Shown here piece by piece: positions 1 through 12,030 of a DNA stretch of 64,000 bases (its first letter is position 1; each line of letters begins with the position of its first letter). Made by a program: the position numbers and the translations under genes. The notes below the pieces were generated by a model that worked only from the letters and a program-made list of their open reading frames with translations, was not told where the DNA came from and did no database searches. The stretch covers positions 1 through 64,000 of the forward strand of contig JADLSH010000103.1 of the NCBI GenBank assembly GCA_016169945.1, written 5' to 3'. This DNA is from Trachythela sp. YZ-2020. Lineage: Eukaryota > Cnidaria > Anthozoa > Malacalcyonacea > Clavulariidae.

Positions 1-220
1 TATCAGGACTACTAAGTCCATACCTCACAACATCAGAATAGCTTGTCACCCTCAAACATAAAATATTCATAGTGCAGATCACGATTTTTCGATGACGAGT
101 TTCCTGCCGATATATCACTTATAACACCCCCTGGTTTATCTCGAACGCGTTATGCTAGTGCATAGGTGGAGTACAACGAAGATTCGACGGATAAGTAGAG
201 TAAAATTACTTAAAAAATAC

Positions 221-320
221 AATAAGAAGTTCGACGTTTCGAGCGAAGGCCCTTCGTCTGGAAGTTAGTAGACTAATTGTCAGACGAAGGGCCATCGCTC
301 GAACCGTCGAAGTTCTTATT
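221..320. repeat. Foldback (hairpin) repeat, 40-bp arms
   Basis: Two inverted arms, 221-260 and 281-320, match with about three mismatches around a 20-bp centre. Each arm carries the core TTCGAGCGA next to an AAGGCCCTTCGTC block. A related core (gacgaagggct...ctcgaaacgtcga) recurs once at about 30536-30566, so this looks like a dispersed MITE-like repeat. No target duplication or coding content is visible. Confidence 0.7.
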
Positions 321-439
321 TTATTTTGCAGGTAGTTTTACACAACTCAACCGTCGAACCCTCAGGTTTATATCTGCCACCACTAATGGAACTAGTTAAA
401 CGACACTCCAGACTTTGATTCCTGAAAATAACGTATATT

Positions 440-1190
440 TGCCTTCTCTGTTTGCTGCAAATGCCCGATTTCTGGCTAAAAATGTGGAAATGTGCAACAT
501 ATATTATCAAATATAAGCAATGTTGACCAAATTTGCATTACTAAAACTTGGTTCACTTACAACATCACAGATCCGCAGTTTCCTTGTCTAATTTATTATG
601 TTCGAAACAATCGAATTTCCTCAGTTGTTTGCGGTGACAGCGTTTATGTTAGTTCTTGCATTGAAGCCAATAGAAGTAAACAGTGTGAAAACCCAGCAAT
701 TGGGTCTTTATGGATCTCAATTAGACCCAAATTCATTCCAAAATCGATTCTTTGCATGCTTGTTTCTGTTACTTACTATAGTCCTACGTTTGGTGCATTT
801 AAACGCTCGGAATTGTATAATCATGCACATTCATTATAATCTTGATCTTCTTGCCAATCATCCCGAAATCTTTGTCATGGTAACAGGGATTTTAATTGTG
901 CTTGTACTGGTTTAGCGAAAAGAATGTTAAAATATTGTGTGGTTTAATTCAAATTATTAACGTTCCGAAATGAGGAAATATCACATTGGGCTGGTGTTTG
1001 ATTAATACACAGGAAGGACCTAAATCTCCATTCAGATAAATAGGCACTAGTGATCACAATTCAATATTGGTGAAAATGGTTGCATCGGGACATAAGGCTC
1101 GCAACTAATTACACAAAACCCAACAGACAGTAGTGCCAGATCCTTTGGCCAGTAGGTTATTAGATTTCATTAGAATGATATCCAATACTT
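440..1190 (+). pseudogene. LINE endonuclease (APE) fragment
   Basis: Conceptual translation around 515-840 reads like the start of a non-LTR retrotransposon ORF2 APE endonuclease. It has an ICITKTW motif (normally ITETW), an SLWISIRPK block and a VTYYSP block (normally VYYHPP). After a one-base loss near 888 it continues with a TG-FN motif and, near 1050-1075, a GTSDHNSILV motif, which is the catalytic SDH region. Frameshifts and stops separate the blocks, and no reverse transcriptase follows. It resembles the minus-strand LINE piece at 5486-7040, probably the same clade. The clade itself (CR1/L2 type) is inferred. Confidence 0.7.
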
Positions 1191-1364
1191 TACATAAGAA
1201 TGGAAAAACATCCTGAGATTACCGTTTTAATTTGCCACAAAAAGTACAATTTCAAACTTCGACAGTTTGTAGTAACATTTTTCACCACTTGGTAAAAAAA
1301 TCAATAAATGCTTATTCCGCAAGGTAATGGAAGCAAGTTAATTCTTTGGGAGGTCTTATAACAA

Positions 1365-1510
1365 ACATACTTGCAGGGAGGTGCGTCCGGGATAGACGAA
1401 TCGAGGGGGGCTGGTAGCTCCCCGAACCTACCGAACGAAGCGAGGTGGGACGAGAGGCTACAAGACCCCGTGGTGCGTCAATCCCTGACGCATCGAACCT
1501 GCAAGTATGT
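1365..1510. repeat. Small TIR/foldback element, 13-bp ends
   Basis: The perfect inverted ends acatacttgcagg (1365-1377) and cctgcaagtatgt (1498-1510) enclose a GC-richer 120-bp core. The core contains a hairpin of its own, gcgtcaatccctgacgc, near 1475-1491. The core's base composition contrasts with its AT-rich flanks. No ORF and no clear target duplication were seen. Confidence 0.55.
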
Positions 1511-1586
1511 ATTTTTTTATCAGATATCAACTTATCAACTATCAAACAATAAAAAAGTATAAATAAACTTTAAAAGCGCCCATTAT

Positions 1587-1760
1587 CCTAAGAATTGTTA
1601 ATGCAAAGACGAAAACAGCTTCAAAGCTATGATAATAAATGCATGCCACTTTACTTAAGGTAGCTCCGTTCTGTTTTAACAAGAGAAAATAGTAATATGA
1701 ACATTTAAAGCATCTAGTCTCCTAAGAATTGTTAATGCAAAAACGAAAGCAGCTTCAAAG
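1587..1760. repeat. 40-bp direct repeat pair
   Basis: A 40-bp unit at 1587-1626 recurs at 1721-1760 with about two mismatches (it begins cctaagaattgttaatgcaa). The copies are 134 bp apart. This is a simple local duplication with no coding content. Confidence 0.6.
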
Positions 1761-2898
1761 TATAATTTTATTGCATGTCACTCTAAATAGGGTGGCGCAA
1801 TGCGGGTTTTTTACAATAAAGAAAGCAAATTTGAGGTTAAATATATAAACAAAGTTACTGACATCACCCAACATTTTTGCAAATTTATTTAAAGTAAATA
1901 AATATAATATCAATAAATATATATAAGCGACATATAAGGGACAAAAATATTCAACTATTACATGAAGGGCGAAGTCATTATTAATGGCAAGGGATGGGGC
2001 GGAAGATATTTCACAATTAGTAATACATTTTTCACGGTCCTCACCGTCCTCTTTTATTCCAAACGATTTTTCATGGCCCACCGCCAAGGATATTGTTAAT
2101 TCTCATAGCTCCCCACTGCCCAACCAGTACAATTTACAACATATATTATCTATTAATACACTTAGTTGTAAACCCTTGATCCTTTGGGATCGAGAAATAG
2201 TCAAACAAATGATGCAATAAAATGGATTGGTTCAAATAATGCTTTAAAATAACTTGATTCATAATGTTGTTGAACGTGCTGTAAATTTTCAGGTCATTCC
2301 CTTAAACTGTGTATAAAATGATTATACAGTATAAGGCGCAGTCTAGGATTACTGATTAACTTCAATGTTAAACATGAGTGAATAGGTGTATGTAATTGTA
2401 AGTTTAATAATGACTGTTGTTGGGAAGCTAGCCTTGACTGTGTTCTACCAACAACAAATGTTTAGTTATAGCAGTTAATCTTTCGTAGTCGTGCCTATAG
2501 GCATTTGCAACACATCACATACTAGTCGTGTTTTAATTTTTAAATCCCACAAAATGTTTTCTTAATGTCATTTCTATTTCTATTTCCAACTACAATTTTG
2601 CAATTACTGAATATAGATGGGCTTATCTTCTTCAATATTTGTATGGACATGCACTGTGTGTCCCTTGATTCAATCTGAGATAACTGTATAAAATGAACAT
2701 TCTCTGATGTTGTTGCTTCCTCGTATTCATGCACTTACTGCTTTCAGTATTTTAGCATCGCTCACACTGTCTTCGTCGAACATTAATTCATCATATGTTG
2801 AAGACTGCCTAGCTGTGATATGATTTGCAAAGGATGCACACAAGGGCGTTTGGTAATTGTCGCAGTTTCTCCGAAACGAGGAGCTTGGCGCTTGCTGA
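1761..2898. other. No recognisable gene
   Basis: AT-rich sequence with short open frames only. None shows a motif, splice context or codon pattern that I can defend. It ends at the left target-site copy of the hAT-like element at 2907. Confidence 0.5.
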
Positions 2899-2906
2899 GA
2901 GGTACA

Positions 2907-3678
2907 CAGGGACGTAGCAAGCGGGGGGGGGGGTGTAACACCCCCCAACGGTAAAGGTAAAAAAGAATCAGGTAAAATTCGAGGTAAATTTTGACATTTT
3001 GAGGTAAAATTTGGGGGATAAAGTCGTTATATTTTGTAAAGTGATAACTAAAGTTGAATGTTAAATGACTTGAAAGAACCTGGTCTCTTTAAAAACCTCC
3101 ACATAACTAAAATTTTGTGCAAAATACAGTCAATTTGGATGCAATTCGTTTGCAAAATCGCTTCAGAAAACGCTGGAGATGCAGTCCTGGAGCCTCAAAA
3201 ATATAAAAATCGTCTGGGGGAGGCCCCCCTATCTTTAAACAACTCTGTATTACAATGATAATCAACAGGGGCGTAGGAAGCGGGGAGGTCGCGGCCCCTC
3301 CAATATTTTATAAAGGGAGGCCGGAATAGCGTTCGGCCCCCCAAAAATAATTGAATTTTTATAAATTTGCAGCACTCACAAATCATAATGAAAGAATTAA
3401 TGAAAGGGCTTAACGAAAGAAAGAAGACTTAGAAGACTCTGATTCCGATCCATTGATCTATCTAATTTTTTTCAAAAAATTTCCGCTCGGCGCCAACCAC
3501 GGTTGGGGCTTCGTGAGGGCGGCCCCCCTAAGTTTAAGAAGCTTCCTACGTTCCTGATAATCAATCAGAAAAAGGTCTATTATAATCACTATACTTCAGG
3601 TAAATTTTAACGTGGAAATTAAATTTTCAGGTAAAATTATTTGACACCCCCAACTCCAGATGCTTCGCTACGTCCCTG
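2907..3678. mobile_element. hAT-like non-autonomous DNA transposon (772 bp)
   Basis: The termini cagggacgtagcaagc (2907) and, in reverse complement, cagggacgtagcgaagc (ending 3678) are inverted copies. An 8-bp target duplication, gaggtaca, flanks it at 2899-2906 and 3679-3686. An 8-bp duplication with CAGGG-type ends is the signature of the hAT superfamily. No transposase is encoded, so it must have moved in trans. A second, smaller element of the same type sits inside it at 3266-3556. Confidence 0.85.
3266..3556. mobile_element. Nested hAT-like MITE (291 bp)
   Basis: The ends caggggcgtaggaagc and (reverse complement) caggaacgtaggaagc are bounded by a perfect 8-bp target duplication, ataatcaa, at 3258-3265 and 3557-3564. 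It lies wholly inside the 2907-3678 element and therefore inserted later. The interior has GC-rich patches near both ends and no coding capacity. Confidence 0.85.
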
Positions 3679-3939
3679 GAGGTACAATTTGGTTTTCAAT
3701 GGTATAGAAAGAAAGGTGGGTGGTATGGGACGACTGTTAGAAGTAGTTATCTCGAGACGCTGTTGGTAAACACAGGCAACCTCATTATTTTTGGTCAGAC
3801 AGTTAGAATCTCCAGTAAGCACATAGCCAAGTGTTAAGCCCATTCTAAGCTTTTCGTGTGAAGCGCGAAATTTTCTGATATATATTCGAACTTGCACTGC
3901 TTAGGTGGCTAGTTACAGACATGATTTACTTATCATTAT

Positions 3940-4990
3940 AATCATTGCGCTTTAGGGTTGTTACTCCAGACGCTCAAAGGCTGTCGTTAGTGTATCCTTT
4001 GCATTAGAATCCACAGTTTTTTGGCAAGGTTAGACATGAATGTGTCCAGTTTATTGTGATCAACATTTCCTAGGCCATACCATATCTCTTGGCTATTAGT
4101 TGGAAATATGTTATACTTAGGTATCTGCCACAGCTTTTCAGAGTCGGGGTGAAGAGCTTGGGTATACTTAACTTATGAAACTTCTTACTGGACAATACAT
4201 GTCATCCTTTATCGTAGGCATTTAACCACTTAAAATGTCATCTTCACTTTTCTTGTGATTTTCGTGGTTTCTTATTCAGCTTTTTCAACATACTGCATAC
4301 CTGTCGTTTCGATGGCAAACGTTGTCTTCGTCATATTATACATGTTTGCTGCTTCTCTGCGTGTGAAATAGAATCTTATGTCCCACTGAACCTTGTTTTG
4401 AAGCACTCTTGCGCGGTTCTTCATCCCGGTCAAGGTGTCGACTGTGATATATGTCGTACAAGTTTGAAGATAAATGTTAGAAATTAGAATCGAGAAAATT
4501 TCTGTACTTCATATAAAAAGTTATGTACTTGATATACAGTTGATGTAATAATTATAATTTATCGCTATATTTACCGTCAAGGTTGACATCGCTTTCTTCG
4601 TTTCCTTTTTGTTTCAGTTCAGTCGTCGCGTGTTCATAGGCTTTGATGCTTCAAGGAAATGCCTTACTTTCCGTCTTTGTTATGTCGAATTTATGGCCGT
4701 AACGTTTCAGAGCTCTGTCAAAACTGGATCTAATTGTTTCAAGAGAGCCTATTTTATACTTTTGCTCATTCTTTGTTGTTGCAGCAAACCAAAATTTGCC
4801 AAGGTGTTTGTCAAGTTTTCCTTCGCTGCACTTGTAAAAGTTTAAATCTTCTTCGCCAAAATATATTCCTTGAATAAACGTTCTGCTTTCTTTTTATTGT
4901 CTATTGCATTTTTTTTGAGGATTATTCTTATTGTCTGTTGCTGACAGATGATTACCCTATATGTGATAATTTGGCAGAGGCATACAGTAG
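3940..4990 (-). pseudogene. Crypton-type tyrosine recombinase relic (DUF3504-like)
   Basis: Reading leftwards from about 4890, a GEEDLNFYKC block leads into a block with LDKHLGKFWFAA, then KYKIGSLETIRSSFDR. This matches the core-binding part of Crypton-derived proteins (KIAA1958/ZMYM type). An in-frame TGA follows. Further left come FYFTRREAANMYN, then LHPDSEKLWQIPKYN-like and IWYGLGNVDHNKLD-like blocks. Last is a degraded YTNDSL-AFGVTTL motif near 3950-4000, where the family has its HxxR-type catalytic motif. Stops and frameshifts interrupt throughout. The enzyme would have catalysed DNA-level recombination of its own element, but this copy is dead. Element ends were not found. Confidence 0.7.
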
Positions 4991-5210
4991 TTTCTTGGTT
5001 GGCTTGACTGCACATTTTACACATTTGACTAACTTTGACAATGTTGAAGATATCGAAGTTCCGGATCATCTTTTTTGTAAACAACCGCACAGAACATAAA
5101 ATTCCCATAATCCTTGGACCGACCTTATTCCGAACAAGACTTTCGCTTTTGAATTGGCTCACGTAATAACCGATATACATACACATACATAATTGTGTAA
5201 TACTAAACAT

Positions 5211-5485
5211 GTGGTAATGTAAACGTTAGTTAATAGTCTAGTAAGTTTGTAAGCTTGGTATATAGTGAGAAAAAGTTGTTCTCAAGCTTTATTCCTCTCC
5301 GAGTCCCCGAGCCGGATCGATCCCGCGACCTCTTAGTTTTTCGAACGTTTTTTGATAATCAAACAGCACCACCCTCACCGCGGCCCCGTTCCATCCGTTG
5401 CTTCCGTCCATCTGTGAATCATTCTTATGAGGGCTTGGCTTGTCGAAGAGCCGGGGATGATACCAAATTGATTTGGGTCTAAAAT
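5211..5485. other. No recognisable gene
   Basis: A short spacer with a locally GC-richer patch (about 5290-5420) that resembles no family I know. It stops abruptly against the truncated LINE at 5486. Confidence 0.4.
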
Positions 5486-7040
5486 TTAAGAATTGCAGGT
5501 CTCAATTCCATGCTTACAACGAAATCTTCCACAACTTTCGAGAGGACAAGCGTAAGGGAGATAGGGCGAAAGTGCTGTTTTGTATGTTGAACTGCGCCGA
5601 TTTTGTTTATTTTCTATAAAAGGACAGTTTAGTAGTTTCATAAGAGGTAACGAGAGAAAACCGGCGTATCCTTTAAGTATCCAAGATTGGATGTTATCAG
5701 GGTCACTTGTCTTTGAGCGATTAAGCGATCTTAGGCATTTATATACTTCTAGTTCAGAGACTGAGAGTACATTTGAAGTTATATCGTTGGAATGGTTGGA
5801 ATTCGTGAAATGGCTAATTTTGTTCGCATTCTGGGTATCGCTCAGATGTTGGAGATCATCTACTTGTAATGTGGAACAAAAATCAGGATTAGTCATGGTG
5901 TGACTGCACTCCACCAATCTTTGGGTTTAACGTGCTTAAGGTTATACAGTAGTAGGAGGACCTACATTTTTTCCGCTCACAGTTAACTAGGTTACGGTAA
6001 TATTTAAAAGTTTTACTGCTATTCCCATGTTTATTGAGGGCTCTTTGATGATTTTTAATTGCACTTTTGAGTTTATCCGACATCCAGGGAGCATCATTAT
6101 TATGAATAGTTCTAGCTTTAACTAGAATGATTATGTTGAAAGTGATGGATATCATTGCGTTAAAGAATACTACTTTTACTTCAGAAGAATTGATTCTGTC
6201 TAGACACGACCAGTCCACTTTTGAGAGAACTCTTCCCAGAGCTCTTTTGTTCTTAAGCCTCGTGTCACGTGTTTGAAACTTTCGAGAAGGGCCTCTTTCG
6301 TCAACTGGCTACTTTCGAGAAGGGTCGATTTTTTTTGGGTAGTTTCTCTAATCTTCGGGAAAACTTGATATTGTGAAGTGATCTGATTGACCAAAAGGTG
6401 AGATTTCTAGGATTGTCGTAAATTGAGAAATGTTAGCTACAATCACGTCTAAGCTTCTCTCTCCTCTAGTAGTAAAGTTTACTAGTTGTTTCAACTTGAA
6501 TTGTCGGGATATACTCGAAATTTTCAAGCTATTAAGATCACCCATGATTATAATTCCTCAGTTTGAATATGTTGGTTCGGCTCTGATCAAGCAATCAATA
6601 AGATAGTTAATCATAGACCTGCAGGATGGTATATTGCTCTTAAAACAATTGATGATAGTCCCAGAGGTAGTCTCCTAGGATGTAACTTTATCCAAAGTAC
6701 CTCAAAATGTGAACTCTCCAACTCAGGTAGAGTACAACATTTCATTTGATTTTGGGTGTAGATACAAACTCCTCCATGTATTCGGTCAAGTTTATCTTTA
6801 CGAAATATTTGATATCCGGGAATATCGACAATAGAGTGTGGGATAGTATTTTTGAGCCATGTTTCAGTAAAGACATCGCCTTCGGCAGCGGTATTAATCA
6901 CAAACGGGCGTACAGTATTTCATCTATTTTTGGTACTAACGACATGACATTAGGCAAGATGAGTCCCGGTACAAACGTTGATTTGTCATACATTGCTATT
7001 TGTCGTAGGTTTGGTGAGGGGCATAATTACTAAGTACTAT
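5486..7040 (-). pseudogene. LINE ORF2 fragment: endonuclease and start of RT
   Basis: On the minus strand an N-terminal block LPNVMSLVPKIDE (near 6960-6910) is followed by TETWLKNTIP, DIPGYQIFRKD and GGVCIYTQ, then MGDLNSLKI and SDHFTISSF. This is the APE endonuclease order of CR1/L2-like elements. Next come the linker block DAPWMSDKLKSAIKNHQR, a RT-zero block with SLNRSKTSDPDNI, and the RT opening FRPISLTLVLSKVVEDF at about 5545-5490. The palm domain and 3' end are missing, so the copy is truncated at 5486. Several frameshifts are present. It resembles the plus-strand piece at 440-1190. Confidence 0.8.
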
Positions 7041-7344
7041 GGTTGCTAGAAGCACTTTGTTTATGTTCTTGAAGGCGGGGAATACGTAAGGTTACACGGA
7101 CTGGAATGTTCTGAGTGGGACCCATATTTATTGCCGCATTTTGATACGGACAGAAGTCAGGTAATTCTGCCAGCTTTGAGTTCGTTTTCGTTTCCCAATC
7201 ACCGGTTTTTGTGGAAAAAAATATCTTTGATATTTTGCCCGCTTACCTCTTACAGATCTTTTAGTCTGGTTTATCTTAGATGGCCTCTCTACATTTATTT
7301 CAATTAATGGTAAATAACCCATCCAACTCAGTTGACAGCAATTA

Positions 7345-7806
7345 TTCCGATTCATGGTTTGGTCGGTATTTAAGTTTTCATAACATACTAGAAATAAAGG
7401 CATGCAGAAACCTCTCTGCCCATTAGAACCAAGCAAGTATACCCCCGAGTTGATCAATATAACCATGGTAACATGCAACAGGCCGCATATTTCTTTTATA
7501 TTTTTGTACAAAATGGCCAAATAGTGATAAGGTTTGTACTTTTAAGCTTTGTACTTCGCGCCGTAGCTCGGGGATAAATTTTGGTAATTTGCATGATAAG
7601 GCAATTCTTCGACTTCGCTCGTTGGTACAAGCGATTGACAATGGCTGTGGCTGTCATTATTCTGATTCATTGTTTGATCGGTATTTGAGCTTTCACAACT
7701 TATCTGAAAATTTGCATACGACAATCGTTCGACTTCGCTCGCTGGGACAGGCGGGATTCATTGTTTCGTCTGCATTTGAGTTTTCACAACCTATCTGAAG
7801 ATTTGC
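7345..7806. repeat. Diverged tandem units
   Basis: A segment containing gattcattgtttgatcggta and a pyrimidine-rich tail occurs three times in diverged form, starting near 7349, 7660 and 7757. The motif ttcgacttcgctcg also occurs near 7609 and 7729. This looks like a decayed local duplication and is not coding. The region from 7041 to 8630 holds nothing else recognisable. Confidence 0.4.
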
Positions 7807-8630
7807 ACAAGATAAGAAACACGGGCGAGAGGTTACCAAGCCTTGTTTCAAATCCAAGATGGCGGTAGCAAGAAGGTATTAAAAAGAACGAAAAGCAAAT
7901 CACTGATTTAAATCTCGTTCACCTTCGAAAAAATCGCAAAAAAAATCACGGACAAATAACAAAAAAAATTTCAAAAATAAACAAATCGCAAATATATGGA
8001 AAAATAATTGAAAAATCGGAAAATAACCCAAAAAATTCACATGATTTTTCAATCTCGTACACTTTTTAAGAGTGATTTGTCCGTCGCAAAAAAATTTTAA
8101 TCATTTTCTTTTTTCGATAATTATATGTTAGTCATTTTATATTTTCTTACGCACTCCGCTGTAGGCGAGACTTTAAAGATTTAGTGGATTTAATGCTATA
8201 CGATAGCAGCTCGAAGGATTCCTCAAGCGACAGCGAAAACAACATCCACTTTATTTTCGTTGTAATGGCATTTTCGGATAAGAGAGACTCAGGTCAACGA
8301 ATCAACTTAGAAGATATCAGTGAGTTGGATTGCGAACTATTGTTCAGGTAGAATTTATATTTTCAGGTTGAGTAGTTCATGATAATTTGGATGGTTGAGC
8401 AGTTCATTGTAATTTGCATTGCCATTGGATAAGTCGTTAATACGCTATAAACGATTTTATTATATGCCAAACGCTAGTTGCTGTAGTTTACGCGATACGA
8501 TTGGCTAATCAGCGGTTCAAAAAAACACGTAATGCCCCGCGGGGCGTTACAAATTTTTTAATGCCCTACAACAAAAACAAACCATATAATAAACTACATA
8601 TTTTACTACTTATGGTTGTGCCATATAAAA

Positions 8631-8780
8631 AACTACTTATTAACCTCAAACGTTCGATCTTTACGGTAAAATATTAAACCTCGGTCTTGTCGTATTGATC
8701 TTGCGATCGCTTGGCCAATACGACAAGACATCGGTTTACTACCTTACCGTAAAGACCTCACTTTCGGTTAATAAGTAGTT
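8631..8780. repeat. Foldback MITE, ~65-bp arms
   Basis: Arms 8631-8696 and 8717-8780 are inverted copies with modest divergence. The outer ends read aactacttattaacc and ggttaataagtagtt. The 20-bp centre contains a smaller palindrome around gcgatcgc. No coding content is present. Confidence 0.7.
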
Positions 8781-8895
8781 AATATTTAGATATCTAAATT
8801 GAGATTTATTTGATTTAGGTTCCAAAAAGGTGACACGTATCGTCATTTGCATGCCTTGACACTACCGGAATATTATACTTGTAAACAAGGGACAG

Positions 8896-10062
8896 TTGCA
8901 ACCTGGGCGCTTATATATAGGACGATGTAACGGCTGTGTTTTTGTTGATCGACATGTGATGCGGCAGTGACCTGGGGCGAGCATGTTTTCGCCCCAAAAT
9001 CCAAGCAAAACAGATTTTAATTTCTTGACAGAATTAGTCGATTTTTTTCTCATTACTTATGAGAGGAAAATTATTCAAGTTTACAAGTGAAATATTGCTT
9101 TTCCTGTGGATACCATATATTTTATGCTTTTTATTATATAGCTGTGTTTCTCGATAAAACATTAACCGAACTGATTGATTAAATTTTTAGTGACTTGCTT
9201 ATGACATTCACAGCAAAGGACTGGGGTTTTGTTCACAACTCACAGGCATAACAATTGATCTTTGTTAGCGTTCGATAGAAGAAAGATTTAGCTTCCACAG
9301 CGTATTCCAGATTGCAAAAAGGATAGCGCGAAAGAATCAACCTCAAAATTTTATATTTAAGCAAAACTTAAGAGAAGTACATGTCACCTATCTCTCATAA
9401 AAATTTACGGCGAGGGACAAACTTTTAACCAACAATGAGCTCAGTATATTTTCAAAAATTTGATTTTTCTTAAATTGGCTACAAAGAGGACCAGTTTGGT
9501 AAATATATGAATCCTGCTTCAACAGTCGTAAAACTTATGCAAAACATCAAGCGGTTTCGCTACTTTTTTCGAAACAAATTCTTGTTAAACGTCCGAAAAA
9601 GAAGCATTAAAAGGGGTAAAATTTCAGCCACGATATCTCCTAAGAATCAACTCCGTATCCTAACGAATTTTTAAGATATAAACTTGAGATAAGAAACTTC
9701 AACATGCCCGAGTTGTAAGAGGAGGGCAACAAATTGAAAAAAGGTACTCTCATTTGAAATTTTGTCTCCATTCGAAGTCACCAAACACACGCGCATTATC
9801 GATAATAAATCTCTCTGACAGCAGAATCTTTGCTAAATTCAAACTGACTACGTACTCAGAGTGATATTACACGTAAATATTCCGTTAATTTGTATTCACA
9901 CTTAAAACAATGCGAAATATGAACGCAAGAACTTGACATATCCAAATTTGTTTTTTTTCATTTTATCGAAATCGTGCTCGCCCCAGGCTACTTCCGCATC
10001 ACGCGTCGATCAGCGCGCTCGCACTCGTTGCACCGCCCTATATGTAAGCGCCATGGTTGCAA
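8896..10062. mobile_element. Element with 96-bp terminal inverted repeats
   Basis: The segment 8896-8991 is inverted at 9967-10062, with about 75-80% identity by eye. The outer ends are ttgcaacc and ggttgcaa, and the inner parts share cctggggcgagca. About 975 bp of non-coding AT-rich DNA lies between the arms. No convincing target duplication flanks the ends, so the superfamily is not assigned. The two look-alike short open frames in this region are just the two arms translated. Confidence 0.6.
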
Positions 10063-10842
10063 CATTACTGGAAGCTCTAATGATTATGTTACGGAGGTTA
10101 GTATAATCTTTAATATGTTAAGAACAGCTAGTGTTAGCAACCAACAGATTTGGCTACAAACATTGAAAATATACTGGCAGACTTTTACTTATTTTAGATA
10201 ATCGACGATCTGTACAATCGCAAACATCATTTGGTCATCTCGCCGGATCTTGCATGGCTATACCCCGCCATTTTTGCTGCGGCCATTTCCAGAAAAAAGT
10301 GCTCGACTTAGCAACTGTTGTTGTTTTATTGATGGCACTGCAAGACGTATTGCAAGACCCATTCGCAATCAAATAATTATGTTCAGTGGACACAAAATAA
10401 TTTATTTTTAAAATGTCAAATTCAAGCGTGTAGATTTATTTGTCACAAAAATTATAAAATATTTGCTATTTTCATTCATTTCATTTTAATTTATAAAGCA
10501 AATACGTGTCCTTTATTTATGGACAAATCACTAAAACATGATTTCCCAATTTCTAAAAAATTCATAGGACTACAGAACTACAGAACCCATTACTACAGAA
10601 GGGTTTTGAAAAAGATGGGGTAACCAAAGTTGTCTCACTTTAAATTTAGTGGAAGTGATAGCATTTTTACATTTTTTGATATAGCAACCACAGGAAGCCA
10701 CTATTGTTTACTTTTTGGTGCTGGAAGGGTTCTATGCGAAACATCCCATTTTTGCTTTCCTGCAAATTTTTTCTATATATTTTCCATGTTCCTTTTTTGC
10801 TACCTTAATCTATAGTTAGCAAAATATTTTCATTCCTTTATA
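10063..10842. other. No recognisable gene
   Basis: AT-rich, with only short open frames lacking motifs. It ends at a splice-acceptor-like sequence (tttatag) that opens the transposase exon at 10843. Confidence 0.4.
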
Positions 10843-11228
10843 GTCTTTACTGGCTCCTAATGGTCTAATTGAACATCTATTTGGACCCATTGAGAGAAGA
10901 CGACACGATCCTTTCATTCTTGGAGTCAGTGGTCTAACTTACTAGCCCTGTTTCGTGCAGCAGTTGTTACTCCTCGTCAAAAGACTTTAACAGATAAATG
11001 AGTAGATTACGTGTTGGCGTTGAATGGGAGTTTGGAAAAATTAGCCAGTATTTTGCCTATGTAGATTTTCACAAAAATTTAAAAGTCCTACTTCAACCAG
11101 TAGGAAAATATTATATGGTAGCAGCATTGTTGACCAACTGTCACACATGTTTTTATGGGTCTGTGACTAGCTCATATTTTGAACTAGATCATCCTTCACT
11201 TGAAAATTATCTATCAAATAGCAACTAG
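10843..11228 (+). pseudogene. PIF/Harbinger-like DDE transposase, 3' exon
   Basis: After a pyrimidine tract and AG at 10842, translation gives LAPNGLIEHLFGPIERRRHD. This contains the GP-E-RRHD block seen in DDE nuclease (Tnp_4-like) transposases of invertebrates. A stop and a frameshift near 10945-10995 separate it from the second part. That part, at 10998-11228, has LRVGVEWEFGKI, LLQPVGKYYMVAALLTNC and a C-terminal HPSLENYLSN, which ends at a stop. The order and spacing fit the 3' end of the family. The rest of the protein is missing, so this is a relic. Confidence 0.75.
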
Positions 11229-11898
11229 TTCAACAGGAAAATACCTTGTAAATAGATAAACAATAGCACAATGTTTGTTGCTCAATAAACTATCAAGATA
11301 TGAAAAAAATTGTCTATGTGACATTTAATATTTTCTGCTATAATAACACAATATCAAGAGCAATCACTATTTTCACAAAGAAGCTACAAATAATGCATGG
11401 ATGGTCTGTATCAAAAACAAGTGCAACACTGATGATGAAAACAATATGAGTGGTTCTTGAAGGAATGGTTATTGAACGTAATCGAAGCTGTCACTTTTAC
11501 ACAATCACATGGGTAATACCACTTACAGTTTTCACCAGTCCTCCATCCAAAAGCTCAATGTCGTCGTGGAGGAAAAGCAACGGTGGGTTACCTCAAGAAT
11601 TAAACTTGGTCATCTTCTTTTAGCAATGTTGGTTAATCCACTTCTAAAAGATTGGCTGGGCCGTTTGAAACACTTAGACAATAATTTATGACGACGTTGG
11701 AGATTATTCCCCGAAGCTCGCTGAGCTTGTTACCGTACAGGTAGTTTATGAAATGTCCAACTCTGCTGCATATCGAGGAATGCAATTAAACCGCAAAAAG
11801 TAAAAGCGATGTTCGTGTCCTTTCTGAAGTTGGCTTACCATCAAATAATCCCCCTTTTTATGTCGCTGAAATGCTTGTGGAAAGAATATATTAAATCT
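11229..11898. other. No recognisable gene
   Basis: AT-rich sequence following the Harbinger-like exon. A 60-residue open frame at 11509-11691 has no motif I recognise. Confidence 0.4.
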
Positions 11899-12030
11899 TA
11901 TTGGATTCTTCAGAGCCCAATATGGCAAAATATTAAGTCGATACTTCAATATTCGGCGAGACCGAACGTCGAGCGCAATATTGCAATTTGATATTCAATT
12001 TTGCCATATTCGGCGAAAATGAATCCAATA
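11899..12030. repeat. Foldback MITE (132 bp)
   Basis: The ends tattggattc and gaatccaata are perfect inverted copies. Inside them ccaatatggcaaaat pairs with attttgccatatt. The centre repeats caatattcggcga. It is a short non-coding palindromic repeat. Confidence 0.65.

Noticed and set aside
1984..2220. Possible retroelement pol fragment (frame with WPTAKDIVNSH)
   Set aside because: One short block with weak resemblance and no second motif nearby.
3637..3897. Minus-strand frame that runs from unique sequence into the hAT-like element
   Set aside because: It starts at GTG, its end is transposon sequence, and joining it across the element gives no recognisable protein.
8862..10201. Two similar short proteins (8862-9053 minus, 9974-10201 plus)
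   Set aside because: They are the two inverted arms of one element translated in mirror frames.
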